A program made the translations under genes and the position numbers. Positions 7,170 to 13,007 of a stretch of 18,896 nucleotides of DNA are shown here, piece after piece. Origin of the DNA: Ruminococcaceae bacterium UBA5397 (GTDB taxonomy: Bacteria; Bacillota; Clostridia; Oscillospirales; Acutalibacteraceae); contig DHOF01000084.1 of assembly GCA_002411615.1 (NCBI GenBank), forward strand, positions 1,451 through 20,346, given 5' to 3'. Positions within the stretch are counted from its first letter, which is position 1. Each line of letters opens with the position of its first letter. Below the pieces are notes generated by a model. The model saw nothing but the letters and a program-made list of their open reading frames with translations, was not told the DNA's origin and made no database searches.

Positions 7170-7943
7170 ATGAACCAGGAAAATCGATTTGCAGTATTAA
7201 TTGATGCTGATAATGTATCGGAAAAATATATTCGCTATATTCTGGATGAAGTAACCAACAGCGGAATCGCCACTTATAAAAGAATTTACGGGGATTGGAC
7301 GAAACCTGCGCTCGGTTCTTGGAAGAATGTTCTTCTCAGCTATTCCATTACGCCGATTCAGCAATATGGTTATACAACCGGAAAAAATGCTACGGATTCA
7401 GCGATGATCATTGATGCAATGGATATTTTGTATTCCGGTAATATAGAGGGATTTTGTCTTGTCAGCAGTGACAGCGATTTTACTCGTCTTGCCTCCCGTT
7501 TGCGGGAAGGCGGGATGGAAGTAATCGGAATGGGAGAAAAGAAAACACCGGCGCCCTTTATTGCAGCCTGTAACCGCTTTCGCTATTTGGAGGTCTTGGC
7601 ACAGGAAGCAACTGATGATGAAGATGATTCTGCAAATACACCGAAGATACAGCCGGTAGCTGAGGTAACTTCTAAAGAAGTGATTGCGGCGGCAATTCTT
7701 TCTATGGTGAGAGATGCATCAGATGAGGATGGACGTTTGCCAATCAGCGACATTGGCAATATGCTTGCCCGCCGTTATCCAGACTTTGATTCCCGAAATT
7801 ATGGCTTTAAAAAACTGACGCAGTTTGTGAAGTCTTTAAATCTTTTTGATATTATTTTTGAACCAGCTGAAAATGGACGCGGAAAAGTGGGATATGTGGC
7901 AGAAAAAGAAGTTCATCGGTATCGCCCGCGAATTCATGTGTAA
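7170..7943 (+). CDS. NYN-domain (LabA/DUF88-like) protein with C-terminal OST-HTH/LOTUS domain
   Basis: A 257-residue cytoplasmic protein. The N-terminal NYN domain (about 5-145) is a PIN-like ribonuclease fold. Its candidate metal-binding acids are Asp12 and Asp14 (LIDADN), Asp76 (NATDSAMIIDAMD), and Asp101/Asp103 (SSDSDF). An acidic linker (about 146-165) leads to an OST-HTH/LOTUS domain (about 170-245) containing the FDSRNYGFKKLTQFV stretch typical of that fold. In eukaryotes LOTUS domains bind RNA or partner helicases; in bacteria this pairing is common but little is known of its targets. AAAGGAAA sits five bases before the ATG. The gene stands alone between mutY and the deacetylase. RNA cleavage is inferred from the fold, not shown by the sequence. 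Confidence 0.88.
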   Translation: MNQENRFAVLIDADNVSEKYIRYILDEVTNSGIATYKRIYGDWTKPALGSWKNVLLSYSITPIQQYGYTTGKNATDSAMIIDAMDILYSGNIEGFCLVSSDSDFTRLASRLREGGMEVIGMGEKKTPAPFIAACNRFRYLEVLAQEATDDEDDSANTPKIQPVAEVTSKEVIAAAILSMVRDASDEDGRLPISDIGNMLARRYPDFDSRNYGFKKLTQFVKSLNLFDIIFEPAENGRGKVGYVAEKEVHRYRPRIHV

Positions 7944-7966
7944 AAATAGATACAGTTTTGATACGA

Positions 7967-7998
7967 TTGTAGAAATATGTCAAAAGAGCGGCTATAAT
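7967..7998 (+). promoter_or_regulatory. Possible promoter for the deacetylase gene
   Basis: A clear -10 box TATAAT (7993-7998) lies 60 bases before the deacetylase start. The only -35 candidate is TTGTAG (7967-7972) with a 20-base spacer, which is long. No terminator is seen between the NYN gene and this one, so readthrough may also supply transcripts. Confidence 0.35.
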
Positions 7999-8057
7999 TA
8001 AAAAAAGGAATTATTTTACAGAGAAAACTTTTTAGCAAATTTTTGGGAGGACTCGTA

Positions 8058-9149
8058 ATGGCAAACAAAGTGCAGCATGATTACCATGACCGCAGACGAA
8101 AAAAACTGTTAATTCGTAGAACGGTCATTGTTGCTGTTTGTGTGGTAATTGTAGTTGCAATTGTTGGAATCGTTTTATTTATCAATAAACTTGTGCAGCC
8201 CGATGGCGACGGTAGTGCAGCAAATGTTGATAGCAGGAGCATTCCCACTTCTCAAACGGAGGATATTTCTTCTGAAACAGCATCGCCTTCTTCTTCTGAT
8301 GCTGTACAGACGGCTGCTGCTGTTGAGGGGAAAGACGGCAAAATTGCTGCAGGAGAGAATCTGACCGGATATGAGGCTTTATATCCAGATCTTTATGCCC
8401 AAATGCCGCTTAATGGCGGAAAGCTGAAAGTTCCGGAATCCAAAACAGTTTATCTGACTTTTGATGATGGTCCCAGTGTACTGACACAGCCGTTGCTGGA
8501 CGTATTGGATCAATATCAAGCAAAGGTTACTTTTTTTGATACTGCTCAGCCGCTTACAAATGGTTATCAGGATCTGATGAAGACCTGTGTCGAAAAAGGG
8601 CATGCGGTTGGAATCCATTCGTACAGTCATATTTATGCCAATATTTATTCTTCGGTAGAAGCATACCTTGATGATTTTAATCAAATGTACGAAAAAATTA
8701 AATCTGTTACCGGCGTAGCTCCCCGATTCTTTCGGTTCCCAGGTGGCAGTAATGGCGGCGGCAAGATGAATGAGACACGGGAGAAAATCATTAAGGAAAT
8801 GATTCGCCGTGGATTTATCTATTATGATTGGGATGGCAGTTCCGGCGATGCAAATGCTGATGTAGCCCAAAATGCCGATACGCTTTATACCAATACAATG
8901 AAGGCAATTCATAGAGACTGCAATATTATTTTAATGCATAATATCAATGGAAAAGACGCAACAATAGAGGCTCTGAAACGGATTATCCCAGATGCACAAA
9001 ACGAAGGATATAATTTTAAGGCGTTGGATGGGACGCTTGACCCGACGCATGGGTACTGTATGCATGAGACATTGCCGATTTTGATGAAGGCGTTGAATGA
9101 CAGTCCTTATTTTACCGTCTCTGATGAAAGTAAAAAGAAGTTTGGATAG
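8058..9149 (+). CDS. Membrane-anchored polysaccharide deacetylase (NodB/CE4 domain)
   Basis: A 363-residue cell-surface enzyme expected to remove N-acetyl groups from peptidoglycan or another amino-sugar polymer. A basic N-terminus precedes one membrane helix (about 22-45), then a Ser/Thr/Ala-rich linker to about residue 95. The CE4 domain holds TFDDGPS (Asp136 base, Asp137 metal ligand), the metal histidines His187 and His191 (HSYSH), RFPGGSN, and YYDWDGSSGDA. The last motif reads LMHN where relatives usually have LMHD; the histidine is kept. I chose ATG 8058 because GGGAGG (8045-8050) sits seven bases ahead; a TTG at 8043 would swallow that site. It is followed by a strong terminator and is probably monocistronic. 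Confidence 0.92.
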   Translation: MANKVQHDYHDRRRKKLLIRRTVIVAVCVVIVVAIVGIVLFINKLVQPDGDGSAANVDSRSIPTSQTEDISSETASPSSSDAVQTAAAVEGKDGKIAAGENLTGYEALYPDLYAQMPLNGGKLKVPESKTVYLTFDDGPSVLTQPLLDVLDQYQAKVTFFDTAQPLTNGYQDLMKTCVEKGHAVGIHSYSHIYANIYSSVEAYLDDFNQMYEKIKSVTGVAPRFFRFPGGSNGGGKMNETREKIIKEMIRRGFIYYDWDGSSGDANADVAQNADTLYTNTMKAIHRDCNIILMHNINGKDATIEALKRIIPDAQNEGYNFKALDGTLDPTHGYCMHETLPILMKALNDSPYFTVSDESKKKFG

Positions 9150-9170
9150 TTCCTGATGAAAAGTATAATA

Positions 9171-9202
9171 AAAAAGGGCCAGCTTTTGCTGGACCTTTTT
9201 TT
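9171..9202. terminator. Bidirectional intrinsic terminator between convergent genes
   Basis: A 13-bp stem (9171-9183 with 9188-9200, one G-A mismatch at 9178/9193) with loop TTTT. It is flanked by A on the left and T on the right, so it works on either strand. It closes the deacetylase transcript and, read from the other side, the HAD phosphatase. Confidence 0.9.
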
Positions 9203-9245
9203 GTATGGAAATTTATTTGTCTATAAGAGAGTAAAAATTATGATT

Positions 9246-9926
9246 TTAAATGGTTCCTGAAAATAGAAGCGGATAAAGTGCTTTTACAGAATCCGCAAGA
9301 ACAGAGGCACCGGCTTCTAAAAGTTCTTTTGCTCCACCATACCCATAAGCAGCACCAATAAAGGGAATTCCTACTGCTTTTGCGCCTTCTGCATCAAAGT
9401 GTGTGTCGCCGATCATCACGGCCTTTTGAGGATCTGTAATTCCGCAGCAGGCCATTGCATCGCGAATCAGAGTGGGCTTGTCCGCACCGCGTTTCGTCTC
9501 ATTCGTTTCGTCTACTCCTTCGATGCCGCAGAAATACTGTCTTAAATTAAATTTTTGCAGAAGCCGTTCAATTTGACGAATGGGTTTGCTGCTGGCAGTG
9601 CAGATCTTAACACCGCAGCTGTCGAGACTTTGCAGAAGAGCATCCATGTTAGGATAAGCTTTTGTTAGACACCAGCCTTCGTCATTGTAAATTTTACGGA
9701 AGAGAAGCAGTGCTTTTTCTGCTTCCACTTTTGGCATGCCGCAGAATGTCATATAACTGTATACTGGGGGCGGCCCAATAAATTTTTGTAGAACAACAGG
9801 GGAAGGGATCGGATATCCCATCGCGTTCAGTACCTGCTTTACAGAATAAATAATTCCCTCTCCGGTTGCGCAGACAGTGCCGTCAAAATCCAGAATTACG
9901 GCATGATAAAGAGGCTTTTGCGGCAT
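9246..9926 (-). CDS. HAD-superfamily phosphatase (phosphoglycolate phosphatase/5'-nucleotidase-like)
   Basis: A 226-residue HAD hydrolase, likely dephosphorylating a small phosphate ester. Motif I is ILDFDGTV (nucleophile Asp13, acid Asp15), followed by the alpha-helical cap with the KFIGPP element typical of the Gph-like family. Motif II is in CTASSKP, the motif III lysine is probably in RGADKP, and motif IV is MIGDTHFDAEGA. An ORF extends upstream to 10073, but a near-consensus promoter lies inside that extension. AAAAAGGAG lies about ten bases before the ATG at 9926, so the shorter start is right. The gene is divergent from the Cof-type phosphatase. The substrate cannot be assigned. Confidence 0.88.
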   Translation of the reverse strand: MPQKPLYHAVILDFDGTVCATGEGIIYSVKQVLNAMGYPIPSPVVLQKFIGPPPVYSYMTFCGMPKVEAEKALLLFRKIYNDEGWCLTKAYPNMDALLQSLDSCGVKICTASSKPIRQIERLLQKFNLRQYFCGIEGVDETNETKRGADKPTLIRDAMACCGITDPQKAVMIGDTHFDAEGAKAVGIPFIGAAYGYGGAKELLEAGASVLADSVKALYPLLFSGTI

Positions 9927-9966
9927 TCCTGGTCGTCTCCTTTTTGTAAGAATAAGAATCTTTGCA

Positions 9967-9995
9967 ATTATAACATAGAAGAAAATTTCCTGCAA
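9967..9995 (-). promoter_or_regulatory. Sigma-A-type promoter for the minus-strand HAD gene
   Basis: Read on the minus strand: -35 box TTGCAG (9995-9990), a 17-base spacer, and -10 box TATAAT (9972-9967) with an extended TG. The start near 9960 gives a leader of about 34 bases. This excludes the longer ORF start at 10073. Confidence 0.8.
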
Positions 9996-10067
9996 ACTTT
10001 TGAAAAAGGATTTCAGTTTTGCACAAAAATCAATGCAGAGAAAAGAATCCTTCGTGAAATGATTCCA

Positions 10068-10096
10068 TTGCACAGAAGGAATAAATTCTGTAAGAT
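10068..10096 (+). promoter_or_regulatory. Sigma-A-type promoter for the Cof-type phosphatase
   Basis: A -35 box TTGCAC (10068-10073), a 17-base spacer and a -10 box TAAGAT (10091-10096) lie 27 bases before the ATG. About 70 bases separate it from the divergent promoter at 9967-9995. Confidence 0.7.
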
Positions 10097-10123
10097 GAAA
10101 GAAGAAATGAAAAGGAGAAGATT

Positions 10124-10930
10124 ATGCGGTATCGATTGTTGGCGCTGGACTTAGATGGGACACTTATGACTACCGAAAAAAAGGTAACGGATTATACGAA
10201 AAAAGTCCTTCTTCGTGCACAAGAGGCAGGGGTCAGAATCGCGCTTACTTCCGGAAGACCGGTGCCGGGGGTCAAGCCCATTGCAGACCTTTTAAAGCTG
10301 CCCCAATTTGGAGGATATGTTGCGGCCTGCAATGGAGGTCGAATTTATGACTGCGCTACGGGCGAAAATCTTTATGAAGAATTCCTGCCGCAAAACTTAA
10401 TTCCAAAGCTCTGCGCCTTTGGCGTAGAAAATAATGTGACGATGGTCGTTTATCATGAGGATGAGCTTATCACGCAACAGGCTGAGAGCCGTTATGCGCG
10501 GTTTGATGCTTCTGTCAACCATATGAAAATTAGAGTATGTAAAGAGCTTTCGGCTGCAATTCAGTTTCCAATTTATAAATTTCTGATGGCGGCGGATCCG
10601 CCCGTCATTGAAAAACTAATTTTAAAAGCGCAAAAAGAATTTTTGGAGTGCAGCGTTTATCGAAGCGATCCGTATTATATGGAATTTATGCCGTTGGGAG
10701 GCAATAAAGCAAAAGCTCTTGAGGCACTTTTAAACCATCTTGGGTGGAAACGTGAGAAACTGATGGCTTGCGGGGATGGGTTTAATGACGTTTCGATGAT
10801 CAAATATGCGGGATTAGGCGTCGCAATGGAAAATGCCCAAAAACCGGTATTGGAAGTAGCGGATGATGTTACGCTTTCCAATGATGAGGACGGCGTTGCA
10901 AAAGCGGTAGAAAAGTATTGCTTTTCCTAA
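10124..10930 (+). CDS. Cof-type HAD-IIB phosphatase
   Basis: A 268-residue HAD hydrolase of the Cof/YidA group, which act on sugar phosphates and other small phosphates in the cytoplasm. Motif I is LALDLDGTL (nucleophile Asp9, acid Asp11), motif II is TSGRP (about 42-46), and the large C2B cap occupies the middle. The motif III lysine is in GGNKAKAL (near 195), and motif IV is GDGFNDVSM (near 218), followed by the usual GLGVAMENA. The ATG at 10124 has AAAGGAG about eight bases ahead. The gene has its own promoter and no close partner downstream. Cof-family substrates are broad, so I do not name one. Confidence 0.92.
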   Translation: MRYRLLALDLDGTLMTTEKKVTDYTKKVLLRAQEAGVRIALTSGRPVPGVKPIADLLKLPQFGGYVAACNGGRIYDCATGENLYEEFLPQNLIPKLCAFGVENNVTMVVYHEDELITQQAESRYARFDASVNHMKIRVCKELSAAIQFPIYKFLMAADPPVIEKLILKAQKEFLECSVYRSDPYYMEFMPLGGNKAKALEALLNHLGWKREKLMACGDGFNDVSMIKYAGLGVAMENAQKPVLEVADDVTLSNDEDGVAKAVEKYCFS

Positions 10931-10953
10931 AATTCTCGAACAGAAACATTTGC

Positions 10954-10981
10954 TTTACTTTTTTTTCGGGCATGTTATGAT
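10954..10981 (+). promoter_or_regulatory. Probable promoter for glgB
   Basis: A -35-like TTTACT (10954-10959), a 16-base spacer and a -10 box TATGAT (10976-10981) extended by TG at 10973-10974. The start near 10988 would lie downstream of the ATG at 10977, which supports the TTG start at 11007 for the branching enzyme. Confidence 0.55.
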
Positions 10982-11006
10982 AAAGAAAAGAAGGGGGCGC
11001 CGGAAA

Positions 11007-12854
11007 TTGGAAAAAGAATCTTTAAAGCAATATCTGCGGGGAGAAAGCTGCGACGCCTATCAAACTTTAGGTGCGCATCTTGTTAATGAAAAGGGACAAA
11101 AGGGAGTTCGCTTTACTGTATTTGCACCTGGGGCAAAAGGTGTTTTTCTTTTAGCGGAGTGTACCGATTGGAATCCAATTTTGATGGAGCGGGATTTCTA
11201 TGGATTTTGGAGCCTGTTTTCTCCTTGTGCCAAAGAACAGCAGATGTATAAATATCAAATTAAGACGCAGAACGGAAAGACCTATGACCGAATTGATCCA
11301 TTTGCTTTTCAAAGCGAGGTGCGTCCGAATACGGCGTCGGTAGTCTGTGACTTAAAAAATTATAAATGGCAGGACGAAAAATGGCTGGAAAAGCGGAAAC
11401 AGACGGAAAAATATTATAATGCACCGCTTTCTATTTATGAAGTCCATGCGGGATCATGGAAAATCAAGGAGGGCAAAAAAGGGGACGAGCGGTTCTATAC
11501 TTATGAAGAATTAGCAGAAACCTTGATTCCCTATGCAAAAGAACAGGGATATACGCATTTGGAGTTTTTGCCGCTGACCGAATATCCGCTGGATGCAAGC
11601 TGGGGATATCAGGTAACCGGATATTACAGTGCGACTTCCCGCTATGGAACTCCCCAGCAACTGATGAAGCTCATTGATCAGTGCCATCAGGCAGACCTTG
11701 GCGTTTTAATGGATTTTGTGCCCGCGCATTTTGTCAGTGACTTTTATGCGCTTCACCAGTATGACGGAACTTATCTTTACGAAAGCCAAAATAAAGATTT
11801 GCGCTGCAGCGAGTGGGGTACTATCTTTTTTGATTTTACGAAGCCGCATGTGCTTAGCTTCTTAAAATCAGCGGTGGATTTTTGGCTGACTGTTTTTCAC
11901 TTTGACGGGATTCGATATGATGCAGTTTCCAGAATGCTCTATCAAAACGGGCAGGAAGACGAGGGTGTTAATGAAGCCGGCGTTTGGTTTTTAAAGAATA
12001 CAAATTACGAAATGCAGCAGCGCCACCCGGATTGTCTTCTGATTGCAGAGGATTCCTCGAATTTTCCGAAAGTGACGGCGCCCGTTGTTTATGGCGGGCT
12101 CGGATTTGATTATAAATGGGATCTGGGCTTTATGAACGATACTTTCGATTACATGATGAAAACACCGGCGGAACGCAGAAATTTTGCGGAGCGGATTACT
12201 TTTTCCATCAGCTATTTTTATCATGATATTTTTTTGCTGCCGTTTTCTCATGATGAAGTGGTTCACGGAAAGAAAACGATCATTGATAAAATTTATGGAA
12301 GCTATGAGGATAAATTTCCGCAGCTTCGTCTTCTTTATCTCTATCTTTTTACCCACCCTGGAAAAAAGCTGACCTTTATGGGCTGTGAACTCGCTGAATT
12401 TAAAGAATGGGATGAAAATGCAGAACTTGGTTGGAATCTGCTCACCTACCCAAAGCATGATGCTTTTCATCATTTTTTCCGGGATCTTCAGAAATTTTAC
12501 ATTAGCCACCCATCTCTCTCGTCAAGTGATTTTAATCCGGATGGATTTCATTGGGCAGATTTAACGAATGCCTGCCGCTGTATTTTTTCTTATTCGCGCA
12601 AAAGTGTAGATGGAAAATCGAATGAAAAGCTTTATATCGCTTTGAATTTTTCAGATCGTCCGGCAGTAGATTATATGCTCCCTGTTGAAGAATCGGGGGA
12701 GTACGAAGAAATTTTTACAACGGATGAGCTTTGCTATAATGGAAATGGCCATAAAAATTCCATGAAATCTTCTTGCCGACGCGGCATGCGGCAATGCCTT
12801 TTGGTCGATCTTCCGCCTTTTTGCGGATGTATTTTTAAATGTCGGGAATTATAA
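11007..12854 (+). CDS. glgB: 1,4-alpha-glucan (glycogen) branching enzyme, GH13
   Basis: A 615-residue enzyme that cuts alpha-1,4 glucan and rejoins the piece through an alpha-1,6 bond during glycogen synthesis. An N-terminal CBM48-like domain (about 30-115, VRFTVFAPGA) precedes the GH13 barrel. Region I is DFVPAHF, region II is DGIRYDAV with nucleophile Asp305, region III is IAEDSS with acid Glu348, and region IV is FSHDEVVHG. The length fits the shorter bacterial GlgB class. The ORF continues upstream to 10950. I prefer TTG 11007, which has AGGGGG ten bases ahead, because the ATG at 10977 lies inside the probable promoter and lacks a clear binding site; the ATG would add 10 residues. No other glycogen gene is in the window. 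Confidence 0.9.
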   Translation: MEKESLKQYLRGESCDAYQTLGAHLVNEKGQKGVRFTVFAPGAKGVFLLAECTDWNPILMERDFYGFWSLFSPCAKEQQMYKYQIKTQNGKTYDRIDPFAFQSEVRPNTASVVCDLKNYKWQDEKWLEKRKQTEKYYNAPLSIYEVHAGSWKIKEGKKGDERFYTYEELAETLIPYAKEQGYTHLEFLPLTEYPLDASWGYQVTGYYSATSRYGTPQQLMKLIDQCHQADLGVLMDFVPAHFVSDFYALHQYDGTYLYESQNKDLRCSEWGTIFFDFTKPHVLSFLKSAVDFWLTVFHFDGIRYDAVSRMLYQNGQEDEGVNEAGVWFLKNTNYEMQQRHPDCLLIAEDSSNFPKVTAPVVYGGLGFDYKWDLGFMNDTFDYMMKTPAERRNFAERITFSISYFYHDIFLLPFSHDEVVHGKKTIIDKIYGSYEDKFPQLRLLYLYLFTHPGKKLTFMGCELAEFKEWDENAELGWNLLTYPKHDAFHHFFRDLQKFYISHPSLSSSDFNPDGFHWADLTNACRCIFSYSRKSVDGKSNEKLYIALNFSDRPAVDYMLPVEESGEYEEIFTTDELCYNGNGHKNSMKSSCRRGMRQCLLVDLPPFCGCIFKCREL

Positions 12855-12861
12855 ATAAAAG

Positions 12862-12900
12862 AAGACCTGCTGAATGAAGAATCTTCGGCAGGTCTTTTTT
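12862..12900 (+). terminator. Intrinsic terminator after glgB
   Basis: AAGACCTGC (12862-12870) pairs with GCAGGTCTT (12888-12896), extended by TGAA/TTCG with a wobble, and followed by a T run to 12900. It separates glgB from the copper operon. Confidence 0.92.
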
Positions 12901-12915
12901 AAATTAAAAAATAGA

Positions 12916-12943
12916 TTGCTTTTTAAAAAAGTTGCTATATAAT
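12916..12943 (+). promoter_or_regulatory. Sigma-A-type promoter of the copA-csoR operon
   Basis: A -35 box TTGCTT (12916-12921), a 16-base spacer and a -10 box TATAAT (12938-12943). The transcription start expected near 12950 falls at the edge of the CsoR-like operator. Confidence 0.78.
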
Positions 12944-12948
12944 AAAGA

Positions 12949-12970
12949 CACCCCCTATGGAGGGGGGTAT
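12949..12970. promoter_or_regulatory. Probable CsoR operator
   Basis: An inverted repeat CCCCCT-ATGG-AGGGGG (12951-12966), extended on the right to GGGTAT, matches the G/C-run pseudo-palindrome recognised by CsoR-type copper repressors. It begins five bases after the -10 box and covers the expected start site, where bound repressor would block transcription. The csoR gene is in the same operon, so the system should be autoregulated. Confidence 0.8.
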
Positions 12971-13007
12971 AAATATATTGGATTAATAATAGAATTTGGA
13001 GGAATCA

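Noticed and set aside
8379..8912. A 177-residue minus-strand ORF opposite the deacetylase
   Set aside because: It lies wholly within the conserved CE4 domain gene and shows no family features.
9927..10073. N-terminal 49-residue extension of the minus-strand HAD protein
   Set aside because: It contains a near-consensus promoter, has no HAD homology, and a good ribosome binding site precedes the ATG at 9926.
11991..12509. A 172-residue minus-strand ORF opposite glgB
   Set aside because: Shadow of the GH13 barrel coding region; basic low-complexity translation without motifs.
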